Source of the DNA: Tubulanus polymorphus
Lineage: Eukaryota > Nemertea > Palaeonemertea > Tubulaniformes > Tubulanidae
Assembly: GCF_964204645.1 (NCBI RefSeq)
Contig: NC_134028.1
Coordinates: 26,386,153-26,450,152 of the forward strand
DNA length: 64,000 bases
Reading direction: 5' to 3'
Below the pieces are notes generated by a model. It was not told the origin of the DNA. It saw nothing but the letters and a program-made list of their open reading frames with translations, and did not search any database. Shown one piece after another: positions 49,327 to 60,639 of the stretch (positions within the stretch are counted from its first letter, which is position 1; each line of letters starts with the position of its first letter). A program made the position numbers and the translations under genes.

Positions 49327-51873
49327 CACTAGTACGGTATATGAAAACCTGAATCATGGTGAATGTTTGTCAATTTTTCATATATTAGACATAGACTCGA
49401 ATAACATTGATATAATATAGACACACATGTAGCGCTTCGCGTTGCGTATGAAACAATTTTTACCTTGAGGCAATATTTGTGATTTACATATATTTTCTGT
49501 ACGACACACACACAGACACACACACACGTCTTGTGCAAAAAGCATTCGTAATAATCTATAATACATTGTAACAATCAAACCGGTTTTGTATTCATAGTTA
49601 TTCAAGATGAGGACTGTGTCTGCTGTACGGATGATGAGAGAGGGGGGTGCAGTCGGTTTTTTCATTTATCCCATTTTCATCATTCAAAAAATGAAAAAAA
49701 AAATAAGCAGGTGCTGAAGAAAATCAACTAAAGCTTTTAGGTTTTGGTTTTATGTAACGTTAGGACGGGAGTTGATATCGACTAGAAGCACAATTGTTTA
49801 TTCAATCAAGCATTTTGAAGTGCCGAAGTTATGAAGTCAAGACTTGACGATACTTGAAAATATGTGATAGTTTATAGTGAGGTCCCGGTTATGTATTGAA
49901 TACTTTCCGTCAGTGATTTGCTGATGGAAGTTTATTCCTCGTGACTTACGGAGTTGTAGTCGACTTTAGTAGTGAATATGCTGACGATTTCCCATTATAT
50001 CTTCAACTCGAAATATGATGTTGTTTCTTAACTACTCATGATTTTATGCTCAATAATTTGTCCGTGATAAAATAATTATTCACTGAATTCTGAATCAAGA
50101 TATTTTTAATGTTCAATGATGACTAGATATTGTTTCAGAGATAATGGAACCGTCATAGTTTTTAGGTTGGGCGCGATTTTGAAATCAGTCACATGAAATG
50201 TGTGCTGAGGTCACATATGGAATGAAGGTGAAGCTAGTTTTGTTGGAAATCGTTTGGAAAAAAAATGATTTCTCATAAATCTATTGTGCAGGTATAATAA
50301 TAGGGTGGTGAAACGATGTATTACTCTTTACCATATCAATAACGCAGATGTTTCATTATTCAAACTTGATTAGTCATAATTTCACAATGTACCTGCCCTC
50401 AACCTGACACCAATTCCTAACAGTGTCAATCAAATATCACTGTAGAGTTACATCGAATTATTTTTAGTTAATAATAGTATGAAATGTAAAGTGATATAAC
50501 TGTGTTATCCAGTGGAACTTCATTACAACAAATCTCTCCCCTCAAGTCTTTGCTCAAAAGACTATTCATAAGTTGTTAGATAGCATTGACTGATCTTACG
50601 TTGTTAGATTAGTTAAGTTATAGAACCAAAATAAGCTTAAACTGTTACTGGTTTTCAGTTGTTGAGCTTAGACTGGATTCAAGTTGTTAGATTGGTTATA
50701 GAACCAAAATGATCTATAAATGAGCTGGTCTTTTGACATTTAGATGCATGGTATTTGTGTGATGCAAATTACTACTTGTAATTTGATTTGTTTAAATGAG
50801 GTTCCAATGTTAGATACACACACGCATTGTATCAACATGATATATTTTCGAAAGCAATTTAATTAGTTAATGCATGCTTGGCAGTGCATGGCAGTGATGG
50901 CAGTGTTAAAAGCTGACTAGTTTATTACTGAGCACAGCTTGTAGATGCTGTGCATGTCCGATACGATATAAAACGTATTTCGATTGCTTTCTAATTGTCG
51001 ATGTTTATAGAATTATGCCCACATCCCGGCGCAATAATTCTAGCTCGACATTTTTTCTTTTCAGTCGTGATCTACTATTCAAGCATTGCGCAGATTTGTT
51101 TCGAATGCTTTTTGTAAATCGCTGAAACCCATATTTATTACTATTATTATGCATAATTACTGAATAAGATTTTGTGATTTTGTGAAATAGAATATTGAAT
51201 GATTAAGATATCCATCAATGATTGATGAAAGAGTTTGCTTTGACTGGGCACTTCACTTTATCCCCTTGTATCATGAATTTGTATTGTGTGCATCCTTCCT
51301 TCATAAGAACTACAAATCACTGCAGATGAATTAAATTGTTGATGAAGTCTGGAGTCACAATTAGTTTATTTTCAATCATTTAACTCCAGAATCTTAGTCT
51401 GACTCCGCGAGATCGGGAATATTGTAAATACCGTATGTGCAGAAATCTATAAGAATTTTTCTCATTTTTACACGTGTTAAAAGAATGCATTTTATTTCCT
51501 GTAGGTTTAATGCTGAAATTACATTTTTTTCTCATTCAAAATGAGCATTGAATGTATGTATGTAAATATAACGACTAGATATAGATATTAATGGCACTTC
51601 TGCCGGGCGGTCTCTTAAACATTGATTGAAGTTAACCAGTGGATAGTGGCAGTTAAAACTGTCAGTGCTGTTAATATGGGACTTGCTTAGGTCCAAATCC
51701 GTAGTTCTGGGTTAAAGCCTGATGCATATTACGCAGGGAAACAAGAGACAGAAACATGTTTCAAAGCGTTTCAAATTTTCGCGTCCTTTTATGAGAAATA
51801 AGAAACATGGTTTCTGAGATGAAACATGTTTGATTGCGTGTTTCCCTGTGCTGTGTGCGTCGGGCTTTAGTAC

Positions 51874-51975
51874 AGTCAGTAACCTGTTTATGGTTTAGTC
51901 TCAAGATCGGATATTTTCAAAGCCCACGCGATTGTGAACGCTTAACACCAACAATTACAGGAGGTAACTAAACTA
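51874..51975. mobile_element. TAGTTAGTTACCT MITE, copy 3 (inverted)
   Basis: Starts AGTCAGTAACCTGTTTATGG and ends GAGGTAACTAAACTA, the reverse orientation of copies at 23553 and 31700. Contains GATCGGATATTTTCA. Confidence 0.7.
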
Positions 51976-53266
51976 GACATTATAAAGAGTTGGACATAGT
52001 TATTTATTTCTTATGTTTTAACTCTTACATCAAATTTCAAACGCTCATTATGAAACTGGATGCTGATGGTTAACTTCAACCAACTTTTGAGGAGCTGGCT
52101 CCTGGTAAATGGGTTAGTTTTCGGGTATGGATCCACAGAGATGACTTTCGTCAGGAACTTACCCCTCATATGTTACACAAGCATGATTAAACATGTTGAA
52201 TGTGCCTCTAGATTCAGCGCTCTACGATATTCTATAAGAAAATATTTGCGTTCCTAATGATGAAGTTAATTTTGAACAAGTCGCCCTCAATGATCAGCGA
52301 TGATGTTGTAGTTTAAATGATTTTTATGCATGAGTTTTCCTGATATCGCGAGTAGTGAATGATGATGGTTTGTAAGACTTTGTTTGTACCAAGTCTTTTA
52401 TAAATAAAAATATATGGTAAAAATGTGCACGTAAACACAGTTTTTTGCTTTACTTTATTTTGTCTACAGTTTTTTACTTTAACTTTCGATGCCAGTATGA
52501 GACTACCGTACTAACAATAAGCGAGGAACTACATATCTTATGATGGGGACTAGGAAGGGAAACCTACCTTAGGAACCAGTTGCACAGTTGAGAGATTTGA
52601 CCCCGGGTTTATCCATTGAAAATGAATTGATTTCAACTCAGAGTTAGCTCTCACAACTGGAACTGGGTCCAGAACAATAGAGAAAAACTGATGCACTGAT
52701 CCCTGCAGTACCTTGGTTTACTATCTTATTTCATATGTTTTTTACCGGTAACCTAAATTGTGACCGAATAAAACATTTGAAAGTAGACATTGAACATATC
52801 GCAAACTGTTTCCACTTAAATTGTTTTTATTCTGGATATTAGTTAAAAGGGCGGATCCAGGATTCTTTGAGGGGTCTGAACCTGACAATTCGAATTGAGA
52901 GATTTGGCAAACTGAGGGCTGCAAGCACGGATAGTTGTGTAGACTTCTGGTAGCTCTCCGACAGAAAATTAAGGACATAAAGGGGCCTTTCTGGGCTTCA
53001 ATACGAACCATTTGGATTCATATTTTGTCCTTTCCTTCGAAAAAAAGTTCTCAGACTTTTTGGAGGTCACATTCATGTAGTTTTCAGTCAAGCCTACAGC
53101 CTACAAATTTTACGATATTCTATCAAACTCCAAAATTGAAAAAAATACAGAAACAAACGCATAATTATATTTCTAAAATTCCTTGTATCAATTATATTTA
53201 TCGACAATATTTTATTCACACAATTTACAATAATAACAAAGGAACGGTCCTAAGATTGTATTTTCA

Positions 53267-55347
53267 TCATTGCGCTGCTGCTGCTGTTGCAGATTTTATT
53301 TGAGCGACTTTATTAAGATATCCCGGTAACTGACTATAGTCCATTCCGTCCTTCGCTTCGAAAAACGTGTAAGAAAGTATGATTCGATCGATGTACTCCA
53401 GTTTCGGATCCTCGGCAAACTCTGGATCTATATAGAAAAATACCGGCATATCGACCTGTAAAATAAATCAACATTTATAATTATAAACAGAAAAGTGAGA
53501 GAGAATCGTCAGAATCCCCGATCAATTTCCGTACCTGCTCATGAGGGTTCAACCTCTGCTCTTCGAAACAAAAACACTACAAAATGAATTGATAAAATTC
53601 AAGCGATTGTATTAATGGAGAAGATTTTAATGTGAGTGTCACTAAACCTAAGATCTGAATCCCTTAGATTTAGGGGTCTTAGGTTTAGTATAACTTGTGG
53701 TTATGCTGCAGTAATATCAGTAGTACAGTAAACTCTGCCAACTGCCTCAAACGTTATTACAAATTTTCTTACTCCAATTCATTGCGATAATGACCCATCC
53801 GACTGCCTTGGAATTCACATATCTCGTAGAGAATTTGTTTGACCCACGGGATCTGAGGCGAGCATAGTCTACTGTGATACCTACGTAGTTATGTGTTACC
53901 TGTATCTTATTGAAATATTGTCCAGCCTCGAAGGGAATGACGTTATAAGTAGAAACTCCTACAACTGGTTTATCAGTAGGGTTTTTAGCTGTATAAAACG
54001 CCAGAGATGTTTCACCGGGGTGAACCTAAAAAAACAATTCCAAATTTTCATGAAATTAAATACACTTTGTGGATAACAAAATGAAGTGAGTTTTGCGGTA
54101 TCCATTCTGTGATGAATACTTTTGCTATAAAGCGAATATTTTCCCACAAGGACGACTTACTCTGACTTCAGTTTGTTGCGGTTTGAAATTCCATTTCATA
54201 CTGGACGCGGTATCAGCGTTGAATTGAACTCTTATTATACGTTCTTTATTACTCGACATTCCTTCAACTTTCTCGGTATCGTGACCCACGACAGCCTGAC
54301 CCCCTAAACCTGTAGACTGAAGAAAATACATCACACTGTTAACATCTAGAATCATTGGTTAGTCATAGTCACCAGGATTTCATAGTTCTCGGCCGAGTTT
54401 GACCCAGATAGATTAGTTCATTTCCAATGTCAGACCTCCCAGCTATCTTTTTTTCCAAATAGGCATAGGCATAGGATATTTTCTAAAAGACCATTTTGCA
54501 CTCGAATATGCAGGATTGTAACTGTGTAAGTGAAAACTACATGAAATATTGACGATGAGCTTGTTAATTTCAAGTGAGCCATTTCCAATATCTGTATGTT
54601 TATCCATGAAAAAAAGTGCACTTGTTTTAACCTTTTCCTACTAACAGTGGAGAAAATTTCAAAATAAAAAAAGAAGATTCTACCGCAGTGAGATATATAC
54701 CCGACGTACATTACCTCATGCTGCGGTGTATTGTTAGTTACTAACACAGTTTGACAGGTACTTGAGTGTACCACGCGGTGCAGTGTTTCCATTGATTTTT
54801 CATTTAGTTTAAACCTCTGTTGAAAGATGGCAGTACGGTAAGAGATTTTAACTAATCACAAATTACATGGATAAACCGCACTGAAGCTGGGCGTGTTATA
54901 CGCCGTATAGCGGGGTACAGGTACTGAAAGGGTTAAAGCACGTACCTGACAGAAAATCCGATACAGCGGAACACCGGCGTACGACATACCGACCATAAAT
55001 ATTCCAACAGCGCTGATGTAAATGAGAACCGATTTGTTGCGTTTGTGATGTTGAGGATCGTTCCATTGTGAAGAGTTTCGCCGATGTTGAAAACAGTACT
55101 TCAAATTTCCAATATTACCGCTTCTGTTGTTGTTGTATTTACAAGCCCTCCCGTGAGTATTCAAATTATTTCCTATCGTTGAGAAAATCTGTCTGTTTAT
55201 AGTCGAAGTGTAATTCACTGATGAGTTTATAATGGAACTATTTGGCAAGAGTTTTCTAAAATGCCATTCTGATAATTTCACTACGTTGTTCGAACTAAAT
55301 ATCGATGAACTCTGAAGTAATTTCGGAAAATGTCTCGTTGTGAACAT
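53267..55347 (-). CDS. COX11: Cytochrome c oxidase assembly protein COX11
   Basis: Mitochondrial inner-membrane copper chaperone needed to build the CuB centre of COX1. Five exons: 55347-54946, 54316-54161, 54025-53900, 53576-53535, 53455-53267; 304 residues (human 276). The N-terminal 95 or so residues are Ser/Asn-rich, consistent with a mitochondrial presequence. One TM segment lies at about 106-127 (VLIYISAVGIFMVGMSYAGV), followed by VPLYRIFCQ. The soluble domain has STGLGGQAV, WNFKPQQTEV, FYTAKNPTDKPVVGVSTYNV and the copper-binding CFCFEEQ, which sits alone on a 42-base exon. The C-terminus has DMPVFFYIDPEFAEDP. An acceptor (TTTTCCAG) 14 bases before the ATG implies a 5' UTR exon further upstream. 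Minus-strand poly(A) signal at 53211-53216. Confidence 0.97.
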
Positions 55348-56127
55348 GATTCAATCTCTGCCTGGAAAAATGCATGAAACAATTTAAGAAAAATTGGTGA
55401 ATTAGTGAAGATTAGGCTTGAAGATGACGAGGCCTATTAGAAATATAGTCAAAACGTCGGATACATAAATTAATAGCTGAAGGAAAAACTTTTTGGACTT
55501 TATCTTTTGTTTTATTAGTGTGGGATTCTCTATCGTCACAACACAGATGTTTCATCAATAGGTTAAACATTGTAGATTACACATTTCTGAATGAAACTAG
55601 GCATTTAAGGTATTTTGCCTTTGGTAGGGGTTTTCATTGCAAATGATTTCACCGAGCTTTATTATGTTAAATAATCTAAAACCATTGATAATCTAGATTT
55701 TATCAATTATTTCGCAGAATCGGAACGGGATTTTGTTACGCAACAAAATATGTAACAATAAAATTTGCATTTGCTATTTGAGTTCATTCGTTAATTATGA
55801 GATTTTAACCGATTCATTTCCCTATAAAATTATATGAAACCAAAATCAAGGAATTTAATATTCAATTTTAGTTACTGTACATCAAATTATACCGATTTAT
55901 ACCCGAGATAAACGAAGTCTTGGCGAAAAAAGCACCTATTGTAACCCGGAAATAAATCACCATTTCAATTCACCTCAAAACATTTATTGAGCTTCCATAT
56001 CGAGGTAAGGGTTATATCGTAGTCTGCTCTCGATTTCGGTTACAGTTCCTCAAGGTCGTTAATACATTAGCACCCTTTCGACTAAAATTTTCATTTTCGG
56101 CCCTAATTTCTTCTCGTTGGGGACAGC
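55348..56127. other. COX11/DRG2 head-to-head interval
   Basis: 780 bases between the two start codons. A copy of the dispersed TATAGTCAAAACGTCGGATA repeat (related to 6417-6480) lies at about 55445-55520. On the minus strand GAGT/GTAAGT near 56212-56221 could be the donor of a COX11 5' UTR exon; if so COX11 would start inside DRG2 intron 1. Confidence 0.4.
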
Positions 56128-59100
56128 ATGGGTATTCTAGAAAAAATAGCGGAGATTGAAAAAGAAGTGGCCCGTACGCAGAAAAATAAAGGTACCTCAT
56201 AAACCCCATAAACTTACACTCGGCCAGTGCAGTAAAAAGTCAATTTTTCCCGATGCCTAGCCCTAGTAGTACGAGTAGGTCCTAATCACTAATTAGTCTG
56301 AATATCAGACGTTGTTACAGGCAGGCTTAGGCTTTGGCGTCTTTTCTTCTGGGACGTTCATTTGTACAGAATAAGATCTGCCTACCATGTGATGTTCACA
56401 CATACATTCACGCTGAAACCTACCCTGAGTTAAACTGTGTTTAACAACCAAGTTGTCATTTTTTTCATAAATATTTTTAGCCACTGAGTATCATCTTGGT
56501 TTGCTGAAGGCAAAATTAGCACGATATCGAGCACAGTTATTAGAACCAACATCAAAAAGTGGAGTTAAGGTAAGATGGACGACAGGGGCTCGCGTGTCAC
56601 TGGGGATCTAATGCCAGTATCTTAACCTGGTTGGACTCGTTTTCCGTGATATTTGCTTGATTTCCGGAGTAAATTCCTCATTTAGGTCCCATGTCCTAGA
56701 TTTAAGAGGCCATTTTAAGACCTGATCTAACATCTAGCTCAAATTCACTCTTAAATTCGATCTAATTTAATTTTGTTTAAAATCACATGGAAGATGAGGG
56801 AATAGGGATTTGTAAATGAACAGAAAGTAGCCACCCTGTTTGACGGAGGATTAAAGAAAGTTGTTTTTTGCTATACACGTTTTTGTTGTTGTATTTTCAG
56901 GGAGATGGTTTCGATGTGATGAAATCAGGAGATGCGAGGGTTGCATTGATCGGGTTTCCGTCAGTTGGAAAAGTACAATCATAACATACATTGCTGCTTA
57001 GAAGTGATTGATACAATCTTGAAATGAAATAACAATGATTATTCTAATGTTAATTACAGAGTACATTGTTGAATACATTGACGAATACACACAGCGAAAG
57101 TGCATCGTATGAATTCACAACTCTGACCTGTATTCCTGGAGTTATAACGGTAAGAACGATATTCAATAACACGGCTCTGCTTGCTGCTGTGACAAATCAT
57201 TAATTGTGAACGTGCGAAAGTTCAAGATGTAAGAAAATTGTCTTGTCAAAGCTTTTAATTAAACCAGTTTTAGTTTTCTCTGTTTTATGTTCGCTTTTTA
57301 TATATGATGCCAATGAGCATATATTCTATATGGATTTTAGGCTGAATGAATTATTATGATTATTATTGTCAAAATATTTTGATGCCAACACTAATCATGC
57401 CATATTCTGATCAGTAACCGCTTAGGGATCATTTGTTTATTACGTACGCATGAAATTTGAATTTTTCAACCCCCTCTCCCTCTGCACGCAAAATCGGCCA
57501 TTTTTTCATATTGATTAAGCATTACAGTACGCAATTGCACTGACCCCTCCCCCCTCCCCTAATGCGTACGTAATAAATGAATGATCCCTTTATGTTTTAT
57601 TATATAATCTTATGAGAACTTTTGACGAATCTTATATTTTGTTGTGCAGAATTAAAAAAAAGCCAATTAATTGTAAGGATGTGAAAAAAATCTGAAACTG
57701 CCACCTGAGTTCATCTATTTGACTCTGAAATAATACTCTGACTTGCCTTATCTTTTTGCAGTATAATGGAGCTAATATACAGTTGCTTGATTTACCTGGT
57801 ATTATTGAAGGTGCAGCTCAAGGTATGTTCATATTGAAGATTACATGTTTTTCATCCCCCGTTAGGACCCAGTGGCTGAAAAGTTGAATAAAGATGTTAA
57901 CCATCCGTGTAAATGCCAGAGTAAGGGAAACTAACGTCTCAAAAATTTGAGTCTTCTCTAAACAAATAGCCACAATTCTAACTTTAACAGGTTATTTGTT
58001 TAAGAGACAACTATTGAACATTTGAGATGCTCCCTAAAAATGCAGTTTTAATAGTTACTTTGTTAGTAATCCACTGTGTTTAACCTAAACCGACTTTTCA
58101 GCACCTGACCGTTGAAGTTATCATTTTTCTATAGGGTTTCTTATGTATTTGTGTATTTCTAGGTAAAGGTCGAGGTCGACAGGTGATAGCAGTCGCGAGG
58201 ACGGCTGATTTAGTAATTATCATGTTGGATGCCACGAAAAGTGAAGTACAAAGGTTTGTAGTCTGTGGATATCAATCATGACCCAGTTGTGATTTACAGC
58301 AACTTCATTTAGGCTAAAACAAAATGATACCTTGTTTCTCCTAACCAGCCGGATCATTTTGTAAACTGCAATAAAATTTGTTATCAGTTCATTTCTGCCA
58401 GGGGTGTTATTGTTAGCTTGATTTCAAAAATAGATTAGATTCGGTTAGATATTAGTGCAGAACTTTGGAATCAGGTCCTACAAATGTTTATGACCGCAAT
58501 TCTTTCATCTTCTATAAATCAAGGAATTTTTGTTTTTTTTATTATCAGGGAATTATTAGAAAAAGAATTGGAAGCAGTCGGAATTCGTCTCAATAAAAGA
58601 CGTCCTAATATCTACTTCAAGGTTTGCATAAATGGCTGATTTTCTTTGTTTTTGGGCCGTAAGTTGAATTATAAGAAAATACGATTATTTTCTGAAATTG
58701 ATCTGTTTTTTTTTCGCAGATAAAGAAAGGAGGTGGTCTATCGTTTAATTCGACCGTACCTTTGACTCATGTCAGTGAAAAACTGGTCCAGCTCATTCTA
58801 CATGAATACAGTATCCTTTATATAAAAATGAGGAATTTTTGGTTCGTGCCTAATGTATCTATTTAATTCACATCGGAGAGACTGGTTTGTGTTTTGGTTT
58901 CCATAGACAAGTGTCTGTCTATGAGTCAAGAAAAACTCATTTCTTATTGAGAATTATAGATAATAAGATTATAACCCACTATAAACAAATTTAAAAAATT
59001 AGAAACAATATTAGAAAATCAAGCATTAGAATAAAAAATGAAAGACATACAATTCGGACTCCTCCATAAAAGGCCGTCTTCTGATGTTACTGTTTCATTC

Positions 59101-60573
59101 AATCAAGAAATTGTGTTCGCATCAAGTACAGAAACGTTAATTCTTTTAACAGTTATTAAGAATTATTCAATTGCGAGGTTCTGTTTCGTGAAGATTGTAC
59201 GGCTGATGAATTCATCGACGTCATCGTCGGAAATCGAGTTTATATGAAATGTATTTATGTACGTAAGATTTTAGTTTGCTGTTTCAATTATAGATCCATA
59301 GTTAGGCTAAAATAATTGATACCTCGTTTCTCCTAATCGGCCTTAGTTTTCTAAACTGCAAAAAGAATTTGTTATCAGTTCATTTCTATATCTGCGGGTT
59401 GTGTTATGGTGAGCTTGATTAAAAGTAATGTACAGGGGCCAGTTGCAGTCGTGACTTAAGTCCAAAAGTGGTCTAAAATCTTAAGACTGGTCTTATGTTG
59501 TTAGATTGGCAAAAGAACTAAGTTGGTCTTAGACTGGTCTTAAATATAAGCCATGACTATGCAACCGGCCCCAGGGGTTAGGCGGCCAGAGTAGAAATGA
59601 AAAACAAAGTATCAATTTTTTTCCCTTGTTTACTATAGATGATTGACAAGTTATTAACACTGAAATTCATCGTTGAATTTGGTTAATTTTTCAATGTTTT
59701 CCAGGTTTACAATAAAATTGATCAGATTTCTATCGAGGAAGTGGATAAGATCGCTCGCAGGGAGGACAGCGTTGTCGTCAGGTAGAACTAAATAAACTAT
59801 AGCCCCATCCTACCTTTCAATTGATTACTGATGCATTCATAATTTGTGTCGTGTTTTTCAGTTGTAATATGAAATTGAATTTGGATTATCTATTGGAGGT
59901 TGTCTGGGAATATTTAGCCTTGATTCGAGTCTACACGAAAAAACCAGGAGGTAAAACGGGCGAACGATTTCATGATCTTCACAGGAGATAGTTATTCAGT
60001 AAAAGTCCATTCATGATTTATGTTCATTTGGTATTTTTTTAGAGCATCCTGATTTAGAAGGTGGTCTTATAATGAGGAGAAACTGTACGGTAGAACATGT
60101 GGTATGTTATTCTTAGCTGATTCTGACTTAGAATTTTATTTCAGAATTCAAATGAATTAATGAAATTATTGTTATTTTAGTGCCACGCAGTTCATCGGAC
60201 GCTGGCTGCTGATTTCAAATATGCTTTAGTTTGGGTAAGTTATCAAGTTATAGGGGATCATTCATTTATTACGTACGCATAAAATTTGAATTTTTCAACC
60301 CCATCCTCGCCCTCTGTACGCAAAATCGGCCATTTTTTTCGTATACACTGCATTACAGTACGCAATTGCACTTACCCCTCCCCTAATGCGTACGTAATAA
60401 ATGAATGACCCTTAGGTACAGAACTTTTTAAACTGAACTCCAATTCTAGTATTAGAACTTCTGTAAACCTCAATCTCTAATTGTAGGGCTCCAGTACGAA
60501 GTACAACCCGCAGCGAGTTGGTATAAGCCACGTTCTTCAACACGAAGATGTCATACAAATTATTAAAAAGTGA
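56128..60573 (+). CDS. DRG2: Developmentally regulated GTP-binding protein 2
   Basis: Cytosolic GTPase of the OBG/DRG class, linked in other animals with polysomes and the partner DFRP2. Fourteen exons: 56128-56191, 56481-56569, 56901-56972, 57060-57149, 57762-57822, 58163-58253, 58549-58621, 58720-58810, 59161-59258, 59705-59781, 59862-59950, 60043-60101, 60181-60234, 60487-60573; 364 residues, the usual DRG2 length. [20 protein letters not shown] opens the protein. G1 is GFPSVGKST, G3 is D115-G118 ([18 protein letters not shown]), G4 is NKID (246-249). The C-terminal TGS domain ends [10 protein letters not shown]. Intron 8 is U12-type. Introns hold several MITEs. Poly(A) signal AATAAA at 60634-60639. 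Confidence 0.98.
57425..57588. mobile_element. GGGATCATT MITE, copy 1
   Basis: 164-bp element with inverted ends: GGGATCATTTGTTTATTACG and CGTAATAAATGAATGATCCC. The inside has a CCCCTCCC-rich segment and GTACGCAATTGCACT. In DRG2 intron 4. Confidence 0.85.
58311..58440. mobile_element. AGGCTAAA-type MITE, copy 3 (truncated)
   Basis: Begins AGGCTAAAACAAAATGATAC and matches copy 4 through TTGTTATCAGTTCATTTCT, but the inverted right end is missing. In DRG2 intron 6. Confidence 0.7.
58811..59160 (+). other. U12-type GT-AG intron in DRG2
   Basis: Starts GTATCCTTTA (exact U12 GT subtype), has a branch-like TTCTTTTAAC at 59141-59150 and ends GTTATTAAG ten bases later. It splits the conserved HEY-K-LFN segment in phase 1. 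Confidence 0.9.
59304..59633. mobile_element. AGGCTAAA-type MITE, copy 4, with nested element
   Basis: Left end AGGCTAAAATAATTGATACC; right end AAAACAAAGTATCAATTTTT. A second element interrupts it at about 59435-59573. In DRG2 intron 9. Confidence 0.75.
59435..59573. mobile_element. GGGGCCAGTTGCA element nested in the MITE
   Basis: Ends GGGGCCAGTTGCAGTCGTGA and, inverted, TCATGACTATGCAACCGGCC-type. Relatives occur near 1000-1120, 4727-5050, 19755-19935, 38860-38950, 48540-48800, 52580-52675 and 56640-56760. Confidence 0.7.
60253..60414. mobile_element. GGGATCATT MITE, copy 2
   Basis: Ends GGGGATCATTCATTTATTAC and GTAATAAATGAATGACCCTT; internal match to copy 1 is high (CAAAATCGGCCATTTTTT, CATTACAGTACGCAATTGCA). 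In DRG2 intron 13. Confidence 0.85.
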
Positions 60574-60639
60574 TCAGATAATTAATTGTTGAAATTGACC
60601 GCAAGCCTGCATTTGTTGGATTATAGATAGAGGAATAAA

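Larger units (their letters stand above)
48517..53210. other. Fascin 3' flank, repeats only
   Basis: No coding signal. Holds copies of the CAGTCGTGACTT/CAACTG dispersed repeat (about 48540-48800 and 52580-52675), a (TTA)n tract at 48896-48934, a 25-bp minisatellite, a (CA)n tract at about 49503-49526 and a MITE at 51874-51975. AATAAA at 52405-52410 with T-rich DNA behind it could be the end of a long fascin 3' UTR; ATTAAA-like signals also exist nearer 48977. Confidence 0.4.
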
